Part shown: piece after piece, positions 41,942 through 49,409 of the stretch
Position numbering within the stretch: the first letter of the stretch is position 1
Layout: each line of letters begins with the position of its first letter
Assembly (NCBI GenBank): GCA_021781455.1
Contig: JAJXWV010000064.1
Span: 62,001 to 126,000 of the forward strand
DNA: 64,000 nt
Source: Acidobacteriota bacterium
Lineage (GTDB): Bacteria; Acidobacteriota; Thermoanaerobaculia; Gp7-AA8
Reading direction: 5' to 3'
The notes under the pieces: generated by a model
The model's input: only the letters and a program-made list of their open reading frames with translations
What the model was told of the DNA's origin: nothing
The model's database searches: none
Translations under genes and position numbers: made by a program

Positions 41942-42755
41942 ACGGAGCCGCGTCGCGGTCGTGGTTCTGGCGCTGTTCGCGGCGTCGTCCTCTGCTCGGG
42001 CGATAGGCGTGCTGGCGCAGCCGATCAACTTCTATCTGACCGGCGACGCCGGATCGACACTCGCGGCTCGCGTGTGGCTCTCCCCGACGGCCGGCGACGC
42101 TGTGGCCTCTCTCTCCGTGACGTCTTTCACTGTCGACCAGCAAGGAAAGCCGGCAAGCTGTGAGGGCCGCCTCGATCGAAGCGTCGTGCCGTGGACATCG
42201 CTCAGCACGCACCGGCTGCTTCTTCGGTCCGGCGGCAGTGAGCCGCTCGATCTGAAGCTCGAGATTCCACTGGCTGCCGTGGGAACCTATTGGGGCGCGG
42301 TCATGATGGATGTCGAGCCGGCTGCGCCCGATCATCTCCTGCCGGTTCGTTCGCGGCTTGCCATTCCTCTCTTCGTGACCGTTCGTGGTACGGAAGCAGC
42401 GCGGGTCCGCATCGAAGAGCTGCATGCGTTCAGGAGTGCGGAGGGTGATGTCCTCGTGAACGCGATGATTGTGAATGACGGCAACACGGTCCTCCATTCG
42501 CCGGTCCTGTTATCAGTGGAGGCGGGCGACCGATCGGCGCCCATCGAGCTCGCGTCGCTCGAGGACACCGTGGTCACGGTATTGCCTGGTAACCGGCGGG
42601 CCATCCGGCTTCTGATTCGAGGCGATTTTGGAGCCGATCGAAAGCTGCGGGTCGGCGCCTGGATCCGGTTCGGCCGGAGTGCATCGGAGGTCGTTGAGGG
42701 GCTGTGTGACGTTCTGCCCACACGGTGCGCAACGCCGGGCTGCGTCGGCAGCTAG
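41922..42755 (+). CDS. Second exported chaperone-like protein, paralogue of 36608-37537
   Basis: This 277-residue protein has a signal peptide (V-A-V-V-V-L-A-L-F-A-A-S-S-S-A-R-A). It shares with the 36608 protein the S-F-T-V/D-F-T-R strand, G-T-Y-W-G-A-V (G-S-Y-W-A-L-V), P-L-F-V-T-V-R-G-T (P-I-V-V-T-V-E-G-T) and N-D-G-N-T-V-L at the domain junction. Two Ig-like domains are expected. Duplication of a subunit/chaperone pair suggests that each chaperone serves its own subunit. Confidence 0.6.
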   Translation: MNCGTSERSRVAVVVLALFAASSSARAIGVLAQPINFYLTGDAGSTLAARVWLSPTAGDAVASLSVTSFTVDQQGKPASCEGRLDRSVVPWTSLSTHRLLLRSGGSEPLDLKLEIPLAAVGTYWGAVMMDVEPAAPDHLLPVRSRLAIPLFVTVRGTEAARVRIEELHAFRSAEGDVLVNAMIVNDGNTVLHSPVLLSVEAGDRSAPIELASLEDTVVTVLPGNRRAIRLLIRGDFGADRKLRVGAWIRFGRSASEVVEGLCDVLPTRCATPGCVGS

Positions 42756-42779
42756 GTGTCGGCTGACTTTCCAGCATGA

Positions 42780-42793
42780 GTGACGAAGTTCAC
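42780..42793. promoter_or_regulatory. CRP/FNR-like dyad GTGA-N6-TCAC (site 1)
   Basis: GTGA (42780-42783) and TCAC (42790-42793) are separated by six bases, the core of CRP-family sites, shortly after the 41922-42755 gene. Confidence 0.4.
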
Positions 42794-42916
42794 AGTCTGT
42801 GACCTCCAGAGGGGCCACATTGCGAGGAAAGCGTCAGATGGCTGTGAACAAAACGCAAATCCAAGGCAGCCCCAGTCGATCTGCCCTATTTGGGTGATGA
42901 CTACCGTCAAAATTCA

Positions 42917-42930
42917 GTGATATAAGTCAC
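42917..42930. promoter_or_regulatory. CRP/FNR-like dyad GTGA-N6-TCAC (site 2)
   Basis: GTGA-TATAAG-TCAC is a perfect core dyad about 33 bases before the next start codon, in a locally A+T-rich patch. It could regulate the 42963 gene from a promoter-proximal position. Confidence 0.45.
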
Positions 42931-42962
42931 AAACATAAATCAAAAGAACGGTCGGGTGCGGG

Positions 42963-43574
42963 TTGGTGAGGCGCGTTGAAGTACCGGCCGAATCAATTGT
43001 GATCGAACCAGCAGCCCGGTGCGCCCCCGGTGCCCCAGCGGCCGTCAGCGGCACGACGGCGCGAAGCCAAGCTGCCGCCCCCCACAAGACCAACAGAATC
43101 GTTACGACGGCACGCCTCCTGCCGGGAGCGGGACGAGTTCTCCTGGTGCTCCTGGTGATCTTCACGGCGCCCCACCTCTTCGCGGGATCGTCCTCGGCAC
43201 CGATGCACGTCTCCGTGACCGTGATCGCGCGCGCCGTGCTCACCGTGGCGAGCCAGCCCACGGCAGTCACCGTGACCGACGCCGACGTCGCCCGCGGGTA
43301 TGTCGACGTGAGCTCTCCGATCGTCGTCCAGGTGCGGACCAACAGCCGGGCCGGGTACTTGCTGCAGGCCGACAGGCAGACTGTTGATTTCGCGACCGTC
43401 GAGCTCCAATTCGGCGAGGCGACGATGACGGTTGCCGATGGCGAGAGCTGGATCAGCCGCCCCTACATTCCTGGCGGCGACGTGATCGCGATGCACGCGC
43501 GTTTGCACCTTGCTCCAGGCATGCAGGCGGGGTCCTATCCGCTGCCAATCGCGCTGAGCGCTCGACCGCTCTGA
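42963..43574 (+). CDS. Exported pilin-like protein
   Basis: This is a 203-residue frame from TTG 42963 (start uncertain). A basic, Ala/Pro-rich N-terminal ~55 residues precede a signal-like core (V-L-L-V-L-L-V-I-F near residue 60). The mature ~125 residues begin M-H-V-S-V-T-V-I-A-R-A-V-L-T-V and form one beta domain with R-T-N-S-R-A-G-Y-L-L. It resembles pilin-like beta-sandwiches and may be a third subunit of the locus. Two CRP-like dyads lie upstream, so it may be separately regulated. Confidence 0.5.
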   Translation: MVRRVEVPAESIVIEPAARCAPGAPAAVSGTTARSQAAAPHKTNRIVTTARLLPGAGRVLLVLLVIFTAPHLFAGSSSAPMHVSVTVIARAVLTVASQPTAVTVTDADVARGYVDVSSPIVVQVRTNSRAGYLLQADRQTVDFATVELQFGEATMTVADGESWISRPYIPGGDVIAMHARLHLAPGMQAGSYPLPIALSARPL

Positions 43575-43606
43575 GCCAAAGCCGGCACAACGGCTCGGGC
43601 GGATCT

Positions 43607-43634
43607 AACGAGCCTCCATTCTCCCCGGCTCGTT
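43607..43634 (+). terminator. Inverted repeat after the pilin-like gene
   Basis: AACGAGCC (43607-43614) pairs with GGCTCGTT (43627-43634) across 12 bases, between the surface locus and the sensor kinase gene. Confidence 0.4.
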
Positions 43635-43707
43635 CATTTGCGTCACCGCCGCTCGAAGGTGCACACTCCTCCCTGCAATTGCGGGCCAACAGGGGAGGGA
43701 GGGGGCT

Positions 43708-45105
43708 GTGACCGACGAAGAAGCCGCTGTCCGGGTATCACCTCTTCCGGCGGCAATCCTTTCAAAAGATCTCGCATTCCTGAACGTCAACCGGGCGATG
43801 GCTGAGTTCGCCGGACCGCGGGCCAAGGGTCGTACGCTGCTCGACATCGTCGACCTGCGCGATCGCGCGGAGCTGCTGGAAGACTTTGGGAAGCTGCGAT
43901 CGACATCGGAGTCCCTGCGGATCGAGGTACGCCTCGGAACCGAAGAGCCGCAACCGGTCGGTCTCGTCATCGCACGGAAACTTCCGCGTGGCGCCAGCGG
44001 CGCCTACCTGGCTCATCTCGTCGATCTGGCGAGCATCCATCGAAGCGAGCGCTGGAGCCAGCTCCTGCAGGATTTCGAACGAGCCGCGTCTGAGTGGCGC
44101 CGGACCTTCGATGCCGTCGAGCTGCCGATCGTGATCGTCGACGCCGATCTCAACGTCACCCGCATCAACCGCGCCGCGCGGATGCTTGTCGGGAAGCAGT
44201 ACGCGGAAATCATCGGTCACGGCATCGCCGAGGTGGGATCGACCGAGCCGTGGCACTCGATCGCCGAGCTCTCGCGCGAAGTCCGCAAGACCCGTTCACC
44301 GGCCGCACGCCAGGTGAAGGATCCGTCCGATCGCACCCTCGACGTGCTGGCCATGCTCTTCAACACCGACGATCCCGGCGACAACCGCGTGATCTCGATC
44401 GTATGGGACGTCTCCGCTCTCATCGATCTTCAGAAGCGTCTCGAGCAGCAGCGCACGATGGCCACGATGGGAGCGCTCGTGGCGGGCGTGGCCCATGAGG
44501 TCCGCAATCCACTGTTCGCAATCTCCGCCACCGTTGACGCCATGGAGTCGATGGCGGACCCCGGCACGAAGGAGTATTTCGAGGTTCTGCGCGAAGAGAT
44601 CGATCGCATGACCAATCTCATGCAGGACCTGCTCACCTATGGTCGCCCCTCGGCTCCGGTTTTTGAGGGAACGACTGTGGGCTCGATCATCGAGAGTGCC
44701 ATTCGCGCGTCGTCTGCGCTGGCACAGAAGCAGAACGTCCGCATTCGCAGCGACGTCAACGGCGACATCGGGATCGTTGCCGATCGGGAGCGGCTCACGC
44801 GCGCCATCCAGAACCTGGTCGACAACGCCATCCAGCACTCACCGGCGGGTTCCGAGGTTAGTGTCGCCGCTTCCGGTCGAAAGCGCGGGAACGTCGAGAT
44901 CCGGGTCGTCGATCACGGCCCCGGTTTCACCGCTGACGTCATCTCGCGGGTTTTCGAGCCCTTCTTCTCGCGGCGCAAGGGTGGCACGGGTCTCGGCATG
45001 TCGCTGGTCCAGCAGATCGTGACGGAACACGGTGGCGAGGTCTCGGCCGGGAATGCCGCGGCAGGAGGCGGTGAAGTGTTGATTCGCCTGCCGCTGGCGC
45101 GGTGA
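43708..45105 (+). CDS. Soluble PAS-domain sensor histidine kinase, NtrB-like
   Basis: This 465-residue kinase starts at GTG 43708. Two PAS-like domains lie at about 10-110 and 130-240 (second: F-D-A-V-E-L-P-I-V-I-V-D-A-D). The HisKA helix has G-V-A-H-E-V-R-N-P-L with phospho-acceptor H263. The ATPase domain has N-L-V-D-N-A-I-Q-H-S (N box), D-H-G-P-G-F (G1), F-E-P-F-F-S-R-R and G-T-G-L-G-M-S. No membrane helix is seen, so it senses an intracellular signal. It is followed by an NtrC-like regulator, its probable partner. Confidence 0.93.
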   Translation: MTDEEAAVRVSPLPAAILSKDLAFLNVNRAMAEFAGPRAKGRTLLDIVDLRDRAELLEDFGKLRSTSESLRIEVRLGTEEPQPVGLVIARKLPRGASGAYLAHLVDLASIHRSERWSQLLQDFERAASEWRRTFDAVELPIVIVDADLNVTRINRAARMLVGKQYAEIIGHGIAEVGSTEPWHSIAELSREVRKTRSPAARQVKDPSDRTLDVLAMLFNTDDPGDNRVISIVWDVSALIDLQKRLEQQRTMATMGALVAGVAHEVRNPLFAISATVDAMESMADPGTKEYFEVLREEIDRMTNLMQDLLTYGRPSAPVFEGTTVGSIIESAIRASSALAQKQNVRIRSDVNGDIGIVADRERLTRAIQNLVDNAIQHSPAGSEVSVAASGRKRGNVEIRVVDHGPGFTADVISRVFEPFFSRRKGGTGLGMSLVQQIVTEHGGEVSAGNAAAGGGEVLIRLPLAR

Positions 45106-45106
45106 C

Positions 45107-45131
45107 GAGTCCTGAGTCCTGAGTGCTGAGA
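45107..45131. repeat. Short GAGTCCT/GAGTGCT heptamer array
   Basis: Three to four heptamer words of the ACTCAGT family (here in the opposite orientation) lie between kinase and regulator genes, just before GGTATACTCG. Confidence 0.8.
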
Positions 45132-45169
45132 CGGTATACTCGCGCAGCCACCGGGATGAGGAGAGGTGC

Positions 45170-46531
45170 GTGCCGCGCAACAAGGTTCTGCTCGTCGAGG
45201 ATGATCGCGGAATCCGCTTTGGCATCCGCAATTTCCTCATCGGACGCGATTACGACGTCGACGAGGCGGAGACGCTGAAACAGGGCGAGGAGCTGTTCAA
45301 ACAGAACCGCCCCGACATCGCTGTCCTCGACTATTCGCTCCCTGACGGAAACGCGCTCGAGATCCTTCCGCGGCTCAAGGAAGCCGACCCCTCGATTCCC
45401 ATCGTCATCCTCACCGGCCATGGCTCCATCGATCTCGCGGTGCGCGCCATCAAGGAAGGCGCCGAGCAGTTCCTGACCAAACCCGTGCAGATGCAGACGC
45501 TGCTCGTGGTCATCGAGCGACTCCTCGACTCCAAACGAGTCAAGCAGCGCGATCAGGCGCGCACGACCGTGCAGTCGCGCACGGGCGGCGTCGATCCGTT
45601 CATCGGGGTCAGCGATCCGATCAAGGAGCTGCGCGAGCAGGTGGAGCGCATCGTCAGAGCCGACCGCCCGATCCTGATTCTCGGCGAGACCGGAACCGGG
45701 AAGAGCGTTCTGGCCGCGTGGCTGCACCGCAACGGACCTCGCGCCGAGGAAGCGTTCGTCGATCTGAATTGCGCGGGGCTCGCCCGCGAGTTCGTGGAGA
45801 CTGAGCTCTTCGGCCACGAGAAGGGTGCTTTCACGGGCGCGGTCGCGGCGAAGACAGGGCTGCTCGAGGTGGCGCATCGCGGTGTTCTCTTCCTCGATGA
45901 GATTGGCGACGTAGACATCACCGTCCAGCCAAAGCTGTTGAAGGTCCTCGAGGAGAAGAAGTATCGCCGCATGGGCGACGTCCGGGACCGTACCACGGAC
46001 GTCCAGCTGATCGCTGCCACGCATCAGGACCTTCGTGAGGCCATCCGAGAGAAGCGGTTCCGCGAAGACCTCTACTTCCGCATCAGCACCATCCCCCTGA
46101 CGATCCCTCCTCTGCGGAACCGCCCGGCTGACATCCCGCTGCTCGCGGAGTTCTTCCTCCGCCGTTTCGGAAACGAGATGTCCGTGCCGGCGATCGAGCT
46201 GGCGCCGGACGCGATCGAGGCCCTCCGCCGCTACTCCTGGCCTGGCAACGTGCGCGAGCTGAAGAACGTCATCGAGCGGGGCATCCTGCTGAGCGACCGC
46301 AAGGCCGTCGCCGCAAGGGACCTGCGGTTCGAAGTCGAGTCACCGACCGGGCAGGACGGAGTCGGGTTCGGTGACGACATGACTCTCGACGAGCTCGAGA
46401 AACGCTACGTCGAACACGTCCTTCGCAGCGAGGGAGGCAAAGTCGAAGCGGCTTCGCGTCGCCTCGGGATTCCGCGAAGCAGCCTGTATCAAAAGATCAA
46501 GAAGTGGGACATCCCGAGTTCCCGATCTTAG
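45170..46531 (+). CDS. Sigma-54-dependent response regulator, NtrC family
   Basis: This is a 453-residue protein from GTG 45170. The receiver domain has phospho-acceptor D54 (V-L-D-Y-S-L-P-D-G). The AAA+ domain has Walker A G-E-T-G-T-G-K-S (172-179), the sigma-54-contact loop G-A-F-T-G-A (219-224) and Walker B V-L-F-L-D-E-I-G-D. The Fis-type helix-turn-helix is at the end (A-A-S-R-R-L-G-I-P-R-S-S-L-Y-Q-K). It should activate sigma-54 promoters from upstream sites; candidate dyads lie at 47273-47309, before the pilus operon. Confidence 0.95.
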   Translation: MPRNKVLLVEDDRGIRFGIRNFLIGRDYDVDEAETLKQGEELFKQNRPDIAVLDYSLPDGNALEILPRLKEADPSIPIVILTGHGSIDLAVRAIKEGAEQFLTKPVQMQTLLVVIERLLDSKRVKQRDQARTTVQSRTGGVDPFIGVSDPIKELREQVERIVRADRPILILGETGTGKSVLAAWLHRNGPRAEEAFVDLNCAGLAREFVETELFGHEKGAFTGAVAAKTGLLEVAHRGVLFLDEIGDVDITVQPKLLKVLEEKKYRRMGDVRDRTTDVQLIAATHQDLREAIREKRFREDLYFRISTIPLTIPPLRNRPADIPLLAEFFLRRFGNEMSVPAIELAPDAIEALRRYSWPGNVRELKNVIERGILLSDRKAVAARDLRFEVESPTGQDGVGFGDDMTLDELEKRYVEHVLRSEGGKVEAASRRLGIPRSSLYQKIKKWDIPSSRS

Positions 46532-46539
46532 ACAATAGC

Positions 46540-46554
46540 GTCTGATTTACAGAC
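46540..46554. promoter_or_regulatory. GTCTG-N5-CAGAC dyad after the NtrC-like gene
   Basis: GTCTGATTTACAGAC shares outer half-sites with the two dyads at 47273 and 47295 but differs in the centre. It starts nine bases after the regulator stop, and could be an autoregulatory site or part of a terminator. Confidence 0.35.
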
Positions 46555-46656
46555 GGGCTTGACGCTGATTTTGCGTCGCACCCCAGTAAATTGGCCGTTT
46601 TCTCGTTATCTGCACCAATGCGTTGCGTGGCTCACTCCTTGCGATTGAGCCCCGCC

Positions 46657-47043
46657 GTGAACAGAATCCTGGTGGTCGACGACGAAAAGAGCATCGTGTT
46701 TGCGCTGGAGAAGTACTTCGCGCAGCACGGATTCGAAGTCGACACGGCAACTGACGCCGAGACCGCGCAGGCGCTGCTCCGAGAGCATTGCTACGCCCTG
46801 GCGATCCTCGACGTACACCTCAGCGGACGGACGGACCTCACTGAAGGCCTCGACCTGGCCGCCATGGTCCGGGAAACGGCCCCAGAGACGGCCGTGATCC
46901 TGATGACCGCCCTCGGCACCCCGGAGACCGAGCAGCGTGCGACTGAAGTCGGCGCGCACTCGTTCATCCGCAAGCCGACCCGGCTGTCGTCCATGGCTGA
47001 CATCGCCTTCGGGCTCATCGGCGCGGGCGTCCCGGTCGCGTAG
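46657..47043 (+). CDS. Single-domain CheY-like response regulator
   Basis: This 128-residue product starts at GTG 46657, which fits the receiver fold exactly (V-N-R-I-L-V-V-D-D-E); ATG 46618 would add 13 residues. Phospho-acceptor D52 lies in L-D-V-H-L-S-G-R, with T at M-T-A-L-G and K in F-I-R-K-P-T. An insertion after the Asp (T-D-L-T-E-G) is slightly unusual. There is no output domain, so it would act by protein contact, perhaps as a phosphate sink for the upstream kinase. Confidence 0.85.
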   Translation: MNRILVVDDEKSIVFALEKYFAQHGFEVDTATDAETAQALLREHCYALAILDVHLSGRTDLTEGLDLAAMVRETAPETAVILMTALGTPETEQRATEVGAHSFIRKPTRLSSMADIAFGLIGAGVPVA

Positions 47044-47272
47044 GCGTCGCCCTGCGCCAGCGCCCTGGCGCGAATGCGGTCGAGGTATCAACCCACGTTA
47101 TCCCTCCTGATCCCTTCTGCGGGCCACTCAAATGCTCCTCCGTGCGATGGCGCGGTCCCGCGTCCGTGCACACGTGTCCATTGGAGAGCGGAACGTCCGC
47201 TCTCCGCGTTTGGGCGCCAGAGATGAGTCGGGTCCGATTATCAGTATCCGCCCACACCTGCGCATGTTCGCC

Positions 47273-47309
47273 GTCTGGACACCAGACAGATTTCGTCTGG
47301 GATCCAGAC
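47273..47309. promoter_or_regulatory. Tandem activator-site candidate: two GTCTGG-N3-CCAGAC dyads
   Basis: Dyads at 47273-47287 and 47295-47309 have centres 22 bp apart, two helical turns. The second extends to an 11-bp arm palindrome (ATTTCGTCTGG/CCAGACGAAAT). They lie about 130-150 bp before a candidate sigma-54 start, the usual range for NtrC-family sites. Confidence 0.6.
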
Positions 47310-47404
47310 GAAATGGCCTGATGCCAGATCTGCCGCGGAGACGGGTCGGACCATAAGCATAGAAGAATCATCTATTTGGCTGATTTTCGAACGGCTGTGC
47401 CAGC

Positions 47405-47421
47405 TCGGTACAGCCGCTGCA
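47405..47421 (+). promoter_or_regulatory. Candidate sigma-54 promoter of the pilus operon
   Basis: TCGGTACA...CTGCA places GG (47407-47408) and GC (47419-47420) exactly 10 bases apart, as in -24/-12 elements; other consensus positions match only partly. The start would be near 47431, about 140 bases before the first pilin ATG. Confidence 0.4.
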
Positions 47422-47572
47422 GTAAGGGGAGCCGGCGACAACAGAAGCTGCAGAGAGAAAACGAAGAAACGAAGCAGATCGAAAGCCGCCAGGAAATCAA
47501 AAAAGCAATCGAGACAAAGAAAAACAACTTGAGACCGGCCGAATCGGCCAAATCTTATTAGGAGAAACGAAA

Positions 47573-48073
47573 ATGAAACGCACGATCATCCTTCTCACCG
47601 CCCTCGCCGCCCTGATCATCTCCACCCCGATGTTTGCCGCCACCGCCACTTCGAACCTCGCGGTCAGCGCGTCCGTCGCAGCAAATTGCACCATCTCAAC
47701 ACTTCCCGTCGCCTTCGGCCCGTATGACCCGCTCGGAGCGAACTCAACCACTCCAGCCGGCGACCTTGCTGGCAGCGGTAGCATCACTGTCACTTGCACC
47801 AAAGGTGGCGGGGCGACGGTCGATCTCGGCTTGGGCCTTTACGCCGTCGGCTCTGTCCGAAATATGAGCGATGCCACCGACACGCTGACCTACGAGCTTT
47901 ATACGGACTCCGGACACACGACCGTATGGGGTTCGGGCGCCACTACCAACACCATCGGCGGTGCTACGAGTAAGACGCCGCGTGTAATCCCGGTGTACGG
48001 TCTCGTGCCGGGTGCCCAGTACGTCGGAGCCGGAAGCTACGTCGACACGGTCGTCGCAACCGTCAACTACTAA
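47573..48073 (+). CDS. Spore coat U-type (SCPU) pilin
   Basis: This 166-residue pilin has a signal peptide ending at M-F-A-A. The SCPU features are A-A-N-C-T-I-S at the start of the domain, F-G-P-Y-D-P-L near residue 48, V-T-C-T-K-G, L-T-Y-E-L-Y-T-D and Y-x-D-T-V-V-A-T-V-N-Y at the end. Subunits of this type polymerise by donor-strand exchange into thin archaic (Csu-like) pili used in surface attachment and biofilm formation. AGGAG lies before the ATG. First position and candidate promoter suggest it is the major subunit. Confidence 0.92.
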   Translation: MKRTIILLTALAALIISTPMFAATATSNLAVSASVAANCTISTLPVAFGPYDPLGANSTTPAGDLAGSGSITVTCTKGGGATVDLGLGLYAVGSVRNMSDATDTLTYELYTDSGHTTVWGSGATTNTIGGATSKTPRVIPVYGLVPGAQYVGAGSYVDTVVATVNY

Positions 48074-48109
48074 CGCGCAACGAGCAGCATTCAACGGATA
48101 ATTCGGGGA

Positions 48110-48886
48110 ATGAGAAGATTGATCGCGCTAACCCTTGGCATCCTCGGCCTGGTCCTCCAGGCCGGGGATGCTGCCGCGAGTGCCTTTCGCGTCACCCCGA
48201 TCCAGGTCCAGTTCTCCGGAAAATCGAGCACCCTGCTGAATCTGAGCAACGAAAGCGACCAACCCCTCCGGTTCCAGATCAGCGCATTCGCCTGGACGCA
48301 GAGTCCGACGGGCGAGATCCAGCTGAGCCCGACCGAGGACATCACGTTCTTTCCATCGCTGCTGAGCCTCAAACCTGGCGAGGAACGCAAGGTACGCGTC
48401 GGCTCGAATGTCACGGCAACGGACAGCGAGAAGACGTACCGGATCTTTTTTGAAGAGCTTCCACCGCCGGAGAAGCCAGCCGGCGAGAAGAAATCGGAAG
48501 TGCGCATTCTGACCAAGATGGGCATTCCGATCTTCGTGCAGCCGCCCAAGGGCACTGCCGAAGCACGAGTTGCTGATTTGAAAACTGACAACGGCCGGGT
48601 GACGTTCCGCGTGACGAACACGGGGAACACACACTACTCGGTTCGGGCGATTCACCTGACGGCGACCGATGCCGGCGGACAGAAGGTGTTCAATCGCGAC
48701 CTCGACGGCTGGTACATCCTGGCCGGTGGAGTTCGCGACTACTCCGTCGACCTGCCGGCCGACAGTTGCCCGAAGATCCGCTCGATCAAGGCGGAAGTTG
48801 TCACCGATATCTCGACGGATGCCAACGCATCGACAGTGAGCACCGAGCAGGCGTTCCCCAACGGGGTCTCCTGCCATCAGAAGTAG
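48110..48886 (+). CDS. Periplasmic pilus chaperone (FimC/CsuC-like)
   Basis: This 258-residue protein has a signal peptide (L-G-L-V-L-Q-A-G-D-A-A-A). Domain 1 has F-R-V-T-P-I-Q-V, L-L-N-L-S-N-E-S and L-L-S-L-K-P-G-E-E-R-K-V-R-V, followed by T-Y-R-I-F-F-E-E-L; these are the usual G1/F1 strand motifs. Domain 2 begins near V-T-N-T-G-N-T-H-Y. The chaperone binds each pilin in the periplasm, supplies the missing strand and delivers it to the usher. Confidence 0.93.
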   Translation: MRRLIALTLGILGLVLQAGDAAASAFRVTPIQVQFSGKSSTLLNLSNESDQPLRFQISAFAWTQSPTGEIQLSPTEDITFFPSLLSLKPGEERKVRVGSNVTATDSEKTYRIFFEELPPPEKPAGEKKSEVRILTKMGIPIFVQPPKGTAEARVADLKTDNGRVTFRVTNTGNTHYSVRAIHLTATDAGGQKVFNRDLDGWYILAGGVRDYSVDLPADSCPKIRSIKAEVVTDISTDANASTVSTEQAFPNGVSCHQK

Positions 48887-48913
48887 CCGGATTCGAGCAG
48901 AGCGGGAACGACA

Positions 48914-49408
48914 ATGCGGAGCGGTATCACAAGACTGATTCTCGCGGGGGCGCTGATGTGCGGCGCCGCGAGCGCCTGGGCAGGGTCGGCGACGACCTTC
49001 CTGCAGGTGTCGGTCAACGTGGTGCCGAACTGCCGCCTCTCGATCACCGATCTAGCATTCGGCAATTACGATCCCCTGCTCGACAACGCCGACCGCCCTC
49101 TCGACGGCTCCGCCCAGCTGCAGATGGTCTGCACCAAGAACTCCCAGGCCAGCATCATGTTCGACACGGGCCAGCACGGCGTCGGGTCGACTCGCGGTAT
49201 GGCCCTCGGCAGCGACCGCGTCAACTATGATCTGTTCCGCGACTCAGCGCGGACGCAGCGCTGGGCCGACACGACCGACGCGCTCCACGTGGTGGGGACG
49301 GGCAGTCGCGATCCGCAGCAGTTCACGGTCTTCGGGCGTGTTCCTGCCGGCCAGGCAGTTGGCGCAGGCGCCTACTTGGATATCGTGACCGCAACCGTCG
49401 ACTTCTGA
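48914..49408 (+). CDS. Second SCPU pilin
   Basis: This is a 164-residue SCPU protein with a signal peptide (L-A-G-A-L-M-C-G-A-A-S-A-W-A). It has N-C-R-L-S-I-T-D-L-A-F-G-N-Y-D-P, a second cysteine in M-V-C-T-K-N, V-N-Y-D-L-F-R-D and the closing D-I-V-T-A-T-V-D-F. It lies between chaperone and usher, unlike the usual arrangement with all pilins before the chaperone, and is probably a minor subunit or adaptor between shaft and tip. Confidence 0.9.
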   Translation: MRSGITRLILAGALMCGAASAWAGSATTFLQVSVNVVPNCRLSITDLAFGNYDPLLDNADRPLDGSAQLQMVCTKNSQASIMFDTGQHGVGSTRGMALGSDRVNYDLFRDSARTQRWADTTDALHVVGTGSRDPQQFTVFGRVPAGQAVGAGAYLDIVTATVDF

Positions 49409-49409
49409 G

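Larger units (their letters stand above)
47044..47572. other. 529-bp regulatory leader before the pilus operon
   Basis: No gene is seen. It contains a GAGAGCGGA-ACG-TCCGCTCTC hairpin (47181-47201), two tandem dyads, a candidate sigma-54 promoter, a purine-rich stretch (47440-47530) and a GGCCGA-A-TCGGCC palindrome (47537-47549) just before the pilin ribosome site. Confidence 0.75.

Noticed and set aside
47181-47201. GAGAGCGGA-ACG-TCCGCTCTC hairpin as pilus operon attenuator
   Set aside because: It lies upstream of the candidate promoter and has no U-tract, so it more likely ends transcription from the CheY-like gene, if it acts at all.
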